Shown here: piece by piece, positions 13,401 to 28,400 of the stretch
How positions within the stretch are numbered: the stretch's first letter is position 1
Layout of the letters: every line of letters starts with the position of its first letter
DNA from: Mermis nigrescens
Taxonomy: Eukaryota; Nematoda; Enoplea; Mermithida; Mermithidae
Assembly (NCBI GenBank): GCA_036768485.1
Contig: JAVLUZ010000192.1
Location: forward strand, 1-64,000
DNA length: 64,000 nucleotides
Direction: 5' to 3'
Program-made: the position numbers and the translations under genes
Notes under the pieces: generated by a model
What the model saw: the letters and a program-made list of their open reading frames with translations, nothing else
Databases searched by the model: none
Told to the model about the DNA's origin: nothing

Positions 13401-16400
13401 TTCCATTCTAAATGCAAATTCTGCCATTTTAAAGATATATAGGACAAATAATTTATCAGTTCGGCGCGAAGCGCCGAAAATTTTGAGGAATTTTACACCT
13501 TTTACAGTTTTTGTCTTCCTAAAAATCTTTGTACATTTTGTACACACAAAATTTTTGGGTACTATAACATGGTACAGCAGCGATTTTAGTGTCGTAAAAA
13601 CAGAGTTCTTCGACTTTTCGTATGTGTTTTAGCTAATTTCTGGGTCTCTAAGGGCAAAAATCACTAAGAATCGTCTTAAAAAGGCGCGAAGCGCCGAAAA
13701 ATTTGACATTTTTACTTTTGAAATGCAGTTTCTGCCATTATAAAGATATATAGAACACACAATTACTCATTTCGGCGCGAAGCGCGGAATTTTTCGAATT
13801 TTAGACCTTTTTTGCAATTTTTGTCTTCCAAAAATCTTTTGTACATGTACAAAGACGGTCCCGAAAAGTCTTTTGTACATCGGGAAAAATCTTTGCCGAA
13901 TACAAAAAAAAACCTTGTATAGACTACTTTCTCACCATATTTTGTACAATTTAATCAGATTTTTCTGCTATTTTTTGAAATTTTTGAAGTCTGAAAAGGG
14001 AACGTTGTCAGAAACGCCAAAAAATAGGTTTTTATGTGTATCCAACCACCTTTTTCGAGTTAAAACGAAGTAGCTTAAAATTTCAACGCCCTCCAAAAGA
14101 ATTAAGAAGCTTTGCGCGTCTGGGAACAAAACCAAAAAAATTATAAAATATTTTTTTCGTCTTTTTTGGCGATTATTTGCTCTCAATATATATAAAACGC
14201 CGGATGAAGCACACAGAAAGGTAATTTTTATCATCCCCAGCTTCAAAGTTAATTTTTTGGGGGGACTAAGGCCAAAAATAGCACAAAATAACGTCCAAAA
14301 AGTCATATTTTTCCGATTTTACTGAATTTGGGGGGGTCCGATTCCCCCATTCCAACCCGGAGATACGTGCCTGAATATGATCCCATAATACGATCGTACT
14401 TCTTGGGGTCAGCCTGTGACAAAGAGTCAAAGTGCTTTTAAGTAAGCGATCCGTATCACTAGCCTCTACAATATTGGGAAAGGAATAATAAAAATTAATT
14501 ATTAATCATTTATTAATTATTACATAATTCTCAAGAACTAATTCATAATCATTATAAGTTATCAATCCGTATTGAAGAAAAAGCCCGAATCAGGTCGACT
14601 TTTGTTAACTTTCTAACAAAATTTTTGGACGTTAGCTTAACTCTGCACTAAGAAATTTATTTAACTCGAATCAATTATAATTTAAGCATTCTTAGAGACA
14701 AAATATACTTTGAATTTAGCTAATTTTCATTTCCAGATCAGTTTCGGTCGCCAAAGAGTCAAGGTTTCGGCCCTCCTCCGATTTTTTCTAAATTTTTTCC
14801 CTTTTTCAAATTTTTCCTTCCATTTTCGAACATTTTGCTTCGTTTTCTTTTGGTAAAAATCGCCAAAAATAAGGTTTCGACCTTCTCCGATTTTTTTAAA
14901 ATTTTTTTCCCTATTTCAAATTTTTCCCTCCATTTTCGAACATTTTTTCGCTTTTTTTGGTAAAAATCGCCAAAAATAAGGTTTCGGCCTTCCTCCGATT
15001 TTTTTAAAATTTTTTTCCTTCTTTCAAATTTTTTCTTTCATTTTCGGAACATTTTTTCGCTTTTTTTGGTAAAAAACAAGAAATTCAAATCAGAGCCTTC
15101 CAAAAAATAGTTTTCCGTTGTGAGAGCTTACTGTAGGGCAGGATCTTCTTCGACAACGCTGGCGCCCAAAAATATCGGTCTTATCATACGACGTCCATCT
15201 TTGTTTCTCGATTCAACCTGTTTGTCCTAGAAAACACGTTAATCACAGGTTAAATTGAAATGGGGTAATTAAAATTATTTAAATTATTATTAAATTTATG
15301 AATTTATTTAAAATTATAAAAGTATAAAAATTCGCAAGCATATATAATATAGAAGAATAAAATCATGGGCGTGTGCATTTTACGTGAAAGGAATATAATG
15401 AGAAATTTTTAAATTAAATATTTATATTTCGAATTTTTATATTTTTCGAAATATTTTCACCTGCTCAACGACTTTTAAAGCCGGTTGAGCGGCGCTAGGC
15501 GGATTTTGGCTTATGGCGGGCTTATCAATCGATTCGACTTTTGACAAGTTGCCAAATAAAGTTTCGGATCGTCGATGATCGCGTCGAGCGAATCGTCCTC
15601 GTCTCCCAAAGAGCCACTACGTTCAACCGGCCGTTTTGCAGTCCCATATGTTTTACTCATATAATTTTGCTTAAAAATAAAAACACGACATTTTTTTCGG
15701 AAAAAATGCAAAAAATTGTATTTTTTTCAGAATTACTTTGCTCAGAAGATGAGAGGCTCAATGAGGATAGGCTAGTTTAACAGAAAACACGCTTACCGTA
15801 ACAAAAAATAAAGAATATGCTTGAAGGCTACCGAAAAGTTACCGAAATTCAGAAGTAGATCTGAAAAGTTAAACACAAATGCTTAGGCACGTATCTCTGG
15901 CAGTGGCGGATCTAGGATTTTCCTAAGGGGGGCGGTACCCCTAAGGGGGCGGAGCCCTGACTTGGGCGAAAAAATTAGCCATTTTAAGCCGAAAATCGAT
16001 AAAAATCGCCCAAAAATGCTTAAATTTGCGCACTATTTTAAGCCAATGGGGGGCGGCCGCCCCCCCCCCCCTAAATCCGCCCCTGATCTCTGGAGGGCAT
16101 GAGGGGGGTTCGGACTCACAAAATTCAGAATATGCCTTTTTTAACTTTATTTTGTGCTATTTTTGGCTTTTTTTGGGCTTAGTCCTCCAAAAAATTGGTG
16201 TTGGTCTCCCAAAATAGGACAGCCAGCTACGTGCCTGACAATGTTGAAAAAAAAGTGAAAATAAATACAAAATATAAAAAGATTATTCAGAAGATAAATT
16301 TTCAGGAAAATCAGACATACATATGTACAACCAAGGGCGTAACCAGGATTTTATTTGGGGGGGGCCAAAATTTTTGAAGTCCTATATACCGAGAACCGTT

Positions 16401-19400
16401 AGGAGATAACGCAAAAATAAAATCATTTTTGAGCGTCTTTCGACGAGATCTAAGCCATGGTGGAGAAAAATTCAAAAAAAATGATAAATTTTCTTGCTTA
16501 ATTTCAAACTTGAATATCAAAAATCTATCCTTTAGGCTATCTATACGACTTATTACTCAATATCAAGTTAATGACTCCAAAAACATTTCGAAATACTTGT
16601 CTTTGGATTTAATTTCGCGATTTTGCAAAGAAAACTAATGGAGAAAATATTAAATATAAAAAAATATTTAAAAAAATAAAAAGATTTAAAAAAATAAAAA
16701 TAAACTTTGACATTTTCACTATTTTTAAGTCAAATCTGGGCTTCTAAAGTAAGAAATAAGATAGAAAATAAGAAATCCGGCGCGAAACACCAGAAAATTT
16801 TGAGTTTAGTGGCTCAAACGTGTGCAAGAAACGCATTTTGGCTGTCCTTTTGGTAAACTCCGATAATTTTCAATTTTTTCCTTTAGGTGTTTTTTCTCAT
16901 TTTTTCTATTTCGGGGGAGTGGGGGGGGGGTCAGGCCAGCCCCAACCCCAACTGAATACGCCTCTGTGTACAACGACTCAAAAATTTGAGAGTGAGTAGC
17001 CAAATATTTTCAACGGATTGATTACCTATGCATTTTTTGGCCACAAATGGCAAAAAAAGGCTTAAACGGCACGTTTTTACCGAAAGTGGGGGAAAATACA
17101 AGTTCCTGGGCAGCGGATTGACTTTGCGAAAGGAAAAAAATGAAAAATTAATGATAAAAATGAGAAACACGTGAATTCTGAGAAATTTTTTTATTTTTAT
17201 TTTTATATTTTTCTTCTGATTTCCTGATTAGTTACAGTCTGTTTCACATAAGTTTTAAAAACTATGTCCGACAATAAGCCGACAGATTGCAATTATAGCA
17301 TTGCTTTGATATATAATTATCATAGCCCGTCGGCTTAATTTCGAAAAATTCTTGAAATTTATGCCCAAACTTATATAAAACAGACTATAGTCATTTTTAC
17401 ATTTTTATTACTCTTCCTACACAGAATCTACCTGTCATCAAATTTCTCATTATTTTAGTTCAAATTGAGCCGCAAATTTAGGTATCTAAATTTAATAAAT
17501 TTTTTAAATCAAATTTTTCTAAATTTATTATCTAAATTCTATGTTAGAATTTTTTCTAAATTCAAATTTTTCTGAATCATTTCAAATTTAAGCGCGAAAT
17601 AGCGTTTTTTCGGCGTTTTACCTGGTCTACTTTTTATTTAAAATCATTTCAGTTTTGCGCATCATTTTCCCGGAAAAATTCGGAATTTTCGTCAATTTTG
17701 TTGAAGTTAGCGAAAAGCCGGCACGAAAAGTCGGAAAATTTGTGAAATTTAGGCGAAAGGACGTTTTGAAGCTTGATTTACTGTACATATTTGTACTTTG
17801 TTGCATCTGACGCAAAACAATGAAAATTTTTGACTGAAAATAGAAGAAAACTATGCTGAAATAGCTGTATGTTCTGTTTAAATTATTTTGAAACCTATTC
17901 CTTGGGCAAAAATGGCTTCCAGGTCCATTGATAGGCAAGGTGGGAGTAGCCAGAGGAGGGGGTGGGGGCGGGTGAATTTTAAAAACGATATCACAGTATA
18001 CAGGGGCGGATTTAGGGGGCGGGGGGCGGCCGCCCCCCCCCCTTGGCCCAAAATATTGCGCAAAATTAAGGATTTTTGAGCGATTTTCGGGTTAAAACGG
18101 CTAATTTTTCCGCTTAAGTCAGGGTTCCGCCCCCCCCTTAGGGGTACCGCCCCCCTTAGGAAAATCCTGGATCCACCACTGACAGTATACGTGGCTTATA
18201 AAATGCGTGTTTACCTGGGAATTTTTGATATTTTTTCTACTTAAATTTATCAAAATGTCATTCGAGGTGAGGTCAGAAGATGGATGAATTCAATTCTAAA
18301 ATGCATCTTTTTCTTTCAAAAATGCATTATTTTTATCAACGCATTAAGCGCAAAATCCACTATTATGTAAAAACAATTGAAACAAATTTAAGGCTATGAA
18401 AATTATTACTTTTGCAGTAAACTGACATTTTTTTACTATAAAATTCAAATTTTCCCAGCAGTAACTTACGTTTCACAAAAACCGCCTGACAGTACCGGAA
18501 TTTCCAAATCTGAGAGAGGGGTAATACCCCCTCTCACCCCTCCCTATGCCCTTGTGTGTCCAGGTCGGAAACGATGTAAATAAATGCCGTTAATAGGTAT
18601 TATCCGTCGTGAAGCGCCAAAAAAATTTGAAAAATTATGATCGCTGACGGTCAAAAATCGTTGCAAATTGCATACCAAGCCTAAGCCTAAGCCTAAGCCT
18701 AAGCCTGATGGCCTAAGCCTAAGCCTTCATTTCGCCATCTATTTTGGACCGATGGTTAGGCGCCCCCAGCCCCCTTAAATCCGCCCCTGATTTAAATTCG
18801 TCTGATTTTCATCCTCTGACTACGGAATAGCAAGCGAGTAATATGGCTACAGTATGACTCGATTACTGTATAAAAAGAATTAAAAATGGCTACAGTGAGC
18901 TGAACGAATAATACGGCCACAGTTCGACAAGCGAGCAATACGACTACAGTATAACTAACGAGTAATATGCTACAGTATGACTAGTGGATAATATGGCTAC
19001 AGTACGACTAACGCGCAACGCGGCTACTATGACAAACAATTTAATATTTGCTCACGCCCGGTGAAAACTCTCACTTTCTCGATATGATCCAACGGCGAGC
19101 CTAGTTCAGCTTTCGTAAACTCCAGAAAAGCTACAGTACCGTCGTGAGAACATGCGGCCAAATAAAGGAAGCTAGTTCGAGACCTGAAATGTTAAAAAAT
19201 TGTTTAACGTGCGCAAAAATAAGTAACAGTATAAAAGATGAAATAAAAAGTGTAAACAAGTAGTTTGCATAATAAAAAATATTCAAATGAGGTTCAAAAA
19301 TAGATAAATAATCCCAAATTTCTTACAGTAATAACGCACCAATTACAGTAATAATATAGAAATACGATTTTATCACCAGCTAAGATCCATTACATTGCCA

Positions 19401-22400
19401 GCGAATAGATTTCGAACCACGACCAACGGCCTCGAAAAAGCCGTCGACCATACGCTCAACGATCTGTCTTTACTGCCGGCCGCGCACAGTGTAAACAACT
19501 TTAAAATACGAAATATTTCGTAACACACGAGCTTAAAGTATCAATTTACATTTTAAGTTGAAATTCAATTTACAACCAATCCGATGAACGGTTTCACAAC
19601 AAACTTTTTGAAGCCGAACAACTTTACACTACGATTCAAAATATAGAACATAGTGTAAATTGAAGAATACTGAAGAAAAACCTTGCTATAACGCCGATCT
19701 CGTGTTTCTCTACATATTTAATCGAAGTTAAACTTCATTAACGAAGTGCATTAGCTACCGAAAATTCTCAGCTATATGTAGTAGACAGCTAGAGCTAAAT
19801 TTCCCGGCTACTGTTTTAAGGTGTAAAGCAGAGCACGCTAGTTTAAAGTAAACATTACGATAAAAATTAGATAGGATGCAAAAAGCGAGCTCAAGGAAAT
19901 TAGACGAGAAAAAGAAGCGAAATAAAATAAGACGGGTTTGAAAGATGTTGTAAAGAACAACCTAAGAAAACCGGATGATATTTCAGCAGTGTAAAGCGCA
20001 AAAGTTTAACGCCTCGCATAGTTCGTTTTATCTGATCAGTATCGTTAAGTGAAACATCGTAATTCATTAAGCTTTGTTTCAACTATAAAGGGGATAGTTA
20101 TCCATAACGCGAATCAATGAATTCACTTTACATCAACTTTACACTCGTGATTTTCTGTTAACACCGCCACTTTTCTTCCACGCTTTATAGTCCCTGCCCA
20201 TCCGAAGTTATTATAATCAGTCCTATTCGATCTCAATGGCATTTTGGAAGCATGACTTATGTACACGTACATACAAATAGAACGAGAAACAGTAACAAAA
20301 CTAACAGGTCATTATGAAATCTGAAAACTACAGTATATTTATTATAGTATTTATCTTATTAACACAAATTTTACGAATTACTCGTACCTTGTTCTGTTCA
20401 GCGGAAATATTGTGGTCCCCTTCCAAATCCGTACTGTACATGGTCGAACTGAAGCGCTGAAAAAATTTAATTACGATTAAGAAGTAAAAAATAAAAAAAT
20501 TAAATTTAAATAATTTTCAAAATCTAAAAATTTAAAAAAATCACAAAATTTCAAAGCAATAGGCTTTCCATATATTGATGTGGCTTGTTTACACCTCTTT
20601 TAGAATATTGCGGAACTATACAGTTTCTGCATATACATAAGAGCATACATATAAGAGGGGTGAGGTGAATCCACCTTACCCAATGTTAGTCGTCCCCCGC
20701 CCCCTTCCCCTCCCCAGCCAGAAAATTTTGGACCCTAATCCTCAGATTTCTAAAACGAATTGGATTTTTTCGCCGATTTTTGGAAGTTTTTAGTAAAAAA
20801 CTTGAGGTCGTCCCTTTTGGAATTTTTTGGAAGATCGCTCATTCAGATGGGAGCAGGAGCGGATTTAGGGGTAGCAGGGGGCGGCGGCCGCCGCCCCCCC
20901 ATTGGCCAAAAGTAGTGCGCAAAATTAAGGATTTTTGTGCGATTTTTAGCGATTTTCCGGTTAAAACGGCTGATTTTTCCGCCCAAGTCAGGATTCCCCC
21001 CCTAGGAGTACCCCCCCTTTAGGAAAATGCTGGATCCGCCACTGGATGGGGGGAGGTGAAAATTCTGAGGGGGTCGAAACCTTTCTGTATGGGGAGAATC
21101 TCCACAGATCATGTGTGATGTAAACTAATCGCCGTCGACCACGAACCGCTGGCAGCTGGCCAAATTTTTTTTCTTAAGCTTATTTTGGTACGTCGAATTT
21201 CTTAAGTTTCAAATTATCTTTTAAGTCTTAATTTTTAATTTTAACTTGTTTACAATTTAATTTTTACAAACAAACCCCGCAATTTTTTATCAATTTTTTA
21301 AACTTTTCCCGAAAATTTCAAATTACTCTTCCGCTAAACCCGGAACAAATTAGATGGAACTTAAATTAAAAGTAGAATTATAAAAAATTTCAGAAATGAG
21401 TGTAATAAAACGCGAAGTTTTTGTGAGAAAAATGAAAATTTGAAAAAATTCGACCGAGATGCAGTACTAAAAAATAAGAATTTTGAGGAAATGAAAATCT
21501 AAAAATAAAAACGAAAATAAAAGACCCGTGTAAAACCTTATTTGAATACATTAATATAATTCAATAATAAATAAAATATAGGCAGGCAAGCAAATGTAAC
21601 AAAACAATTGAAAGAAATTTTACTGTTTCTAAAGCCCATACAAAGCAGTTAGTCAGCTGGCCAAGATTTTCTTAATTTTGGGGCCGCTTTTAGGCTAACA
21701 AGAAAACACGTTTTGAGTGTTAAAAAAATATTTAGAACATTTAATTTATAAAAATATTAAAATAAGAAATTTAACCAGCATCAAAAACATTTTTTTTGAC
21801 AAAAATTCAAGTATATGCCGGTAAACATCCGGACGAAGTCGGTAAACTGGAAAGAAGGGCTAGAACAAGCTATTTTGGGCAAAATTTTCGCCAATTAAAA
21901 GTACCAATTTCGGGACAGGAATATATTGATTATGGTCCGAAACATGCAGGTGCACAGCAGTGGCGGATCCAGGATTTTCCTAAGGGGTGGCGGTACCCCT
22001 AAGGGGGGCGGAACCCTGACTTGGGCGGAAAAATTAGCCATTTTGACCCGAAAATCGTTAAAAGTCGTTCAAAAATCATTAATTTTGCGCACTATTTTGG
22101 GCCAATGGGAAGGCGGCCGCCCCCCGCCCCCCAAAATCCGCCCCTGGTGCACAGCATGGTCGATCCGGGAGGGGGGGGTCAGCCGGTTTGAGAGGTCAAA
22201 AATTGAGCTTTTCCGGGTCAAAATGACTTCAAAAACTTGTATCAGCGCTGAAATCCCATTAAAACTACGTTATTACACAATTTCCGGTCAATTTGAAGTA
22301 CTTTCAAAGAAAATTGTCATTTTACATCCGTTTTTGGCCTTCATTTTCCCACAAAATTTTCCATTTTTCCATTTTGGGGTACCCTTCCCAACCCCCCCCC

Positions 22401-25400
22401 CCACGTGCATGTCTGGTCCGAAATTTTTGGAGTACAGATTCAGGTAAACAGCCATGCAAAAATTTAAATTTTTCAGAAGAAAACAAAGAAGGAGCACTGG
22501 AAAAATTAACAAATATAGATTTGAAAAATACAATTAAAAACAACTTTAAAGATAACTAAAAGAAAAAATTTAAAGCAGAAGCACTCATCTATTTTTGGTC
22601 AATAAAAGCCCAAAAGGCTAAAAAAGGATTTTAAAAACAAAATTTTCTCAAAACTCGGGTTCAGAAGACTTAACATTCAAGCGATTAGGACAGACAGGGG
22701 CGGATTTAGGGGGGCGGGGGGCGGCCGCCTACCCCCATTGACCCAAAATAGTGCGCAACATTTTGGATTTTTGAGCGAGTTTTAGGGATTTTTGGGATAA
22801 AACAGCTAATTTTTCCGCCCAAGTCAGGGTTCCGCCCCCATAGGGGTACCCCCCTTAATAAAATCCTGGATCCACCACTGAGGACAGACGTGTAGTTAGT
22901 CGCCGTTTCGTCCAGATTTGGGGTTTTTTGTGACCCGAAATTTCGGAACGTGAAAAGAAACTTTTGGGCTTAGTTCACTATGCATAATATGCAAAAAAAA
23001 AATTTGTGATTTTTTTATTTAAATAATAAATTAAAATGAACCGATATTTCGAAAAGTGGAAAAATTTGGGCTTTAGTATGAACCAGGTCGCCAGAAACAA
23101 AACGGTTAATACGTCGACCCTACCTCAACCAGTTTTAGCGGAAAGAGTGGTAGATGACCATCATTTTTCAGGCACGTATCTCTGGGGGAATGGGGTGGGG
23201 GTGCGGACCCCCTCCCCAAATTCAGACAAATCGGAAAATAGGACTTTCAAACGTTATTTTGTGCTGTTTTTGGCTTTTTTGGGCTAATTCCCATACATGA
23301 TCTTGGGGGTTTGGGGGTTTCACCCCCCGCAGAATCATTTTTCATCCCCCGCAGAATCATTTTTCACCCCCCAGCAAAAAATTTTTCACCCCCCCCCCAG
23401 AATTGGCGATTTTTCAAAAGTTTCCTAAACTAACCTGAAAATAGGTAGAAAGTGTCTTTTTAAGAATTTTTGACTATCTATTTGCTCAAAATCGCCAAAT
23501 TTTCGGCGCTTCGCGCCATATATTCATGTTTTAAGCGATATATTGGTCAATTTATTCGACTTTTTTCGAAATTTTTTTCATGATTTCATTCTCTAGAAGG
23601 ATAGAGTATCGTCAGAAACGCCAAAAAAACGATGTTTTTTAAAGCGTACCGGCCATTTTTGGGCCCGAAAAAGGCACTTTAGGTTTTCACCCCCCCCAGA
23701 ATTCCCATACTGTGCATGTATGCTAAGTCCCCCCATAAAATTGGTGTTGGGCCCCAAAATAGGACGGCCAGCTAAGTGCGGGTCAATTTTTGGGCACAAA
23801 AAGCACAACAATAGGTGTGCAAGATTGAACTTTTAGGGAGGAGTGAAAATCCAAAATTTGGAGATAGCTAATTGGCTTGTACAAAACGATTTTACAGCGA
23901 AAAACGGTGCTATCGCTTTAAATCAATCGTTTTCGAGCATTTTGCATAAGATAATTGAAAATTTTAAAAAATAAAAGTCAAAGAGGTAGTGTAAACAACG
24001 TACGTATGTATTTATGTAGGAAGGGATTTGGGGGAAGAGTTTGACCCCCCAACACGGCTACTGACCTGCCCCATCAAAATAGCTTCGACTCCCCAGAATT
24101 GCCGATTTTCCGTAAAAATAGTAAAAACTAAGCCTTTTTAACTATTTTTAGCTGGTTTTTGGCACAAAAGTGTTAAAATTTCGGCGCTTCGCGCCACTGT
24201 CACATTTTTTAACTAAATTTTCTTCAATTTGATCAATTTTTTATTTTCCCCAAGATTTTATCGTTTTTATGTCCTAGAAAAAGGGATCATTCTCTGCAAC
24301 GTCAAAAACGGTGTTTTTTTGTATCCATCGTTTTTTGGCCCAAAAAGGCACTTTTTAAAATTTTTCTGGCCTGACCCCCATTCCCCTCCCGGAATTTCCA
24401 TGTTGTACATTACATGTATGACAAACAATCAATGGAATTGACTTTTTGCACTGAATATCGAGAGCAAAAAGTGAATTATATAATACAATCGACACATTTA
24501 GAATAAAGCTAAATAAGAAATTAACTTTTTTCACACAAAGGTCCAAATTTAGGAGGAAATAGCCGAAACAAACATCAAGTATTTAAGAGTAAGGAATGAA
24601 TAAAACTTATATTTCGACGCTATGTCTATCGCGCTGACATTTTTTTAGTTTAAAGTAGGTGGTTTACACAGCAAGCAGGGGCGGCTTTAGGGGGCGGAGG
24701 GGGCGGCGGCCCCCCCCCCATTGGCCCAAAATAGTGCGCAAAATTAAGAATTTTTGAGCGTTTTTTAGCGATTTTTGGGTTAAAACAGCTAATTTTTCCG
24801 CCCAAGTCAGGGTTCCGCCCCCCATAGGGATACCGCCCCCCCTTAAGAAAATCCTGGATCCGCCACTGACAGCAAGAGATAGGTTTGTGATGGTCGACTA
24901 AATCGCAATCGCAGATTACAACAAAAATATGAAAAAGTTTAAACTCATTCACGTAGTTCAAATTTCGTACACCAAACTAAAGGAGTTGGCCCAGTCGCAA
25001 TTTACAAGATTTTAAACTGGCTTAGTTAGTCTGAATTTTCATTTATGCTGCACGAGATGCGGTTAAAACCTAGCTTTTTGAGAAATCTATTAAACGAAGT
25101 TTTAAATTTTAGTTCAAATTAATTTTTCATTTAAACTGCGATAGATGGCACTAGGGTCGCGCTTTACAAAGGCTGTACGAAAACAAACTTTAGGCTATTT
25201 TAGTTTGAGTTAATTTTCTTTTGAATGGCAAACGGCCTTGCTATCTCGCTTTATAATACGAATTTTAATCAATCTTCCATTTATTTTTGGTAGCCTACAT
25301 TTATTTACTGTTTACACTGCATGGGATGACCTTGCTATCGCAATTTAAAGAGCATATATTTATGAAACGAGTATCAAACCAGTTAACTTTAAACATTTTA

Positions 25401-28400
25401 GTTAAAATTTAAACTTCACTTACTCTGCCGATTGTCTTGCGACCGGACTCAGCAAAGGATATACAAACAGAGTTTAAACTGCTATAGCTTAAATTAAGCT
25501 TTATTTACAATGTAAGAAACTAACGATTTGCTGTCGCAGTTTACAAATAACATTTAAAAACGTTTAAACTGACTTGGTTTAAATTTAGTCTTAGTTACTG
25601 CAGGTGAGGTTCTTCCGATCACACTTTGCAAAGAATGTATGAAACAAACTTTAAGCTCTTTAGCCGTTCAGATTCAGCCTCGTTTACACCGCACGAGACA
25701 ACCTTGCGACCGCACTCTACAAAGAATATATAAGGCAGTGTAAAATGTCTTAGTTTAAATTCATTTATAGTTTACACTGCGAAAGATGGCTTTGAGACCG
25801 CATTTATCAAGGAAAAGCAGTGTAAACTGTCTTACCTCACATTTATTTATAGTTTAATCTGCAGGACATGGCTTTGCTACCGCACTTTACAAGGAAAATA
25901 TAAAACAGCGTGAGCTGCCATACTTTATATTTAGCCATAGTTTACGCTAGCAGGAGATGGCCTTGCGATCACACTTTACAAAAATGATATAAAACTGTGT
26001 AAAGTGTCTTCGTTTAAATTTAGTCATAGTTTACACTGCGAAAGATGCCATTGCAACCGCACATTACAAAGACTACATAAAACAGTACAAAGTGGCTTAG
26101 TTAAAATTTATTTACACACTTAAGTGCTAGAGATGACTTTGCGACCACCTTAAAAAGAAAGCAGTGTAAAGTGTCTTAGTTTAAATTATTATAGTTTACA
26201 CTGCAAGAGATGGCCTTGCGGTGGCCGACCAGTTCGTTGTCGTAGGCCCAAGTGTTACGGGCGACCATTTTGGCCACCGGACCTCCGCTGCTGGTCGCAT
26301 GAACCGCCGTCAACGCGGCTCCATCGGGAGACCAATCCAAACGCAGAAAATGCGTTGATGATGCAGCACTCTGAACTTGTGATTTGATTTTGAGAATTAC
26401 AGATTTTTAACCATATTTATTAATTGTATTATGAATTTTATAATTCAGTCTTACCTTTAATTATGTGTTTATAAATTCCTCCGTTATTATAAATTATGCC
26501 ATAAAATCATAGGCACTCAAATTAAACATATGTAAAACAATTAGCTGATACTAATAACACATATTTAGATTATTTTTTCGAAGTGTAGCTTTCGAGTTAC
26601 TGACTACGCGCATTATTTACAAAAAAAAGGATTTTTCGACAATTATGGAAATTATCTTACTTCTCTGAATGGTTTTTTAAGCGTCATCACGCATTTCCAG
26701 GTCGACGCTGACCAAATTTTCAATGTTTTATCGTCTGCCTAGATAAAATGATTAGTTTTTATCAGGAACATTCTTCTTGTAGTCTAAGTGAGAGCGATAT
26801 AATCATATAAGTCAAGAAATTTCGGCTAAAATCGCCTATTCATTGTAAAATACTAATCTAATGTAAACAAAAATTGTAAACCAGCGTTAGAAATAAAGTA
26901 TAGTATCGATATTGCAATTAGTATTGCTTATCACGCCGAAAATACCGCAATCCGAGATACAAAAATAACGAACTCGATAGACAGACAATCTACTAATTAT
27001 TTTTAGCTAATTAAATATACATAATCTATTATCTAATTTAATAAGTAATATGTCAGTAAAAATGCTAAAAAATTAAGATTTTAACACCTGCTAATTTATA
27101 CCATTTAAAAACGCAAGATTTTGATCAGAGAGAAAGTATTTATGTGCGCAGAAAGACTACTTTACACCAGGTGTAAAGCGCTAATCGAAATTTAAACTAT
27201 ACCGCAATAATTTCAAAATATTAATCAAAATCGTTATGCATAAGTAAAAAATCACGAATGCGACTTCAAACGACGAAACGATGTAGAAGCTGTCCCTTGA
27301 TTCAAGGATTGTGACCCGCTTGACCCACCGTCCCGCTAGACCCACCGGAAGTCTCGCTAGACCCACCACGTGCATAATGAGGTGTCCCGCTTGACCCACC
27401 ATTTCGCGACCGTCCCGCTAGACCCACTGTCTCGGAAGACCCACTCGAAAAAATGAAGACATGCATATTACACGTGAAATGAAAAATAGTTATCACGACG
27501 CTTAAGTGAATTCTGCAAAATTTTTTTAATCATTAATCAAAAAGAAAGTTTGAGGTGTGCAATAGTCAATAACAAGCGCTTAGTTTGTTTTCATGAATGT
27601 GCAATTGTATATAATTACCATAGGTACTTCATTCGAAAAAAGTTTCGTTATTATCAGCTTCACAGACTAACATAGCTGACTTCATATAACGAATCAAAAC
27701 GAAATTAGCGCGACCGAAATACATGGCTCGATTCGAAATCAAACTTTATATATAGTATTTGAAGCGATGAAATAAAGTGAGCACATGGACATTAGCGCTC
27801 CTTAGTCCTATTTTTAAAAATAGATTCGGATTTATTGACAATGACCTAATTAACATTTTCGATTTTTTAGTGAGAATTTGCAACATCCGCTCGGCCCGAT
27901 AATTGTTGAGCCGTCTTTGTGAAATGCCTACATGCTTTTCATCATGTGCATATCTGTACTGCTATCGGAATGCAGTGTCAACGCTTCAATCTGTGTGCCT
28001 ACTTAGTATGCGGAAATTCCCTGATCGGAGGATACAAAGAGTACGGTACCATTACAATAATAAGCAAAAAATGCACTCTGAAATGTGTTTGACAAGAGTG
28101 TATTCCTTGACATGAAAAATAGAAATTCATTCTTAAAAAATTATCGGCCATGGCTGGTTACTTACCATTGCCACACACATGCACGCACATTTCTTCTTTG
28201 CATGTTATAATTTGTAATATACACAATTTCATGCAATAATATACAAAATTTATTTATTTATTAATTAAATTTAATTGATTAGGTGGTTAATTAAATGTAC
28301 TTATTAATTAATTGATTATTTATATATTTGACTAAACATATATACATACTTGAATGGATACACTTTGAAAGCATTTCTGTTTTTGCTTATAAGCGTACAT

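Noticed and set aside
20161..20280. Possible HIRA exon with GRKVAV
   Set aside because: It has no matching splice sites or phase; the exon at 20388-20456 fills this place in the gene.
21926..22447. 173-codon plus-strand ORF
   Set aside because: It starts in an A-family MITE and continues through a B-like C-rich repeat; no conserved domain.
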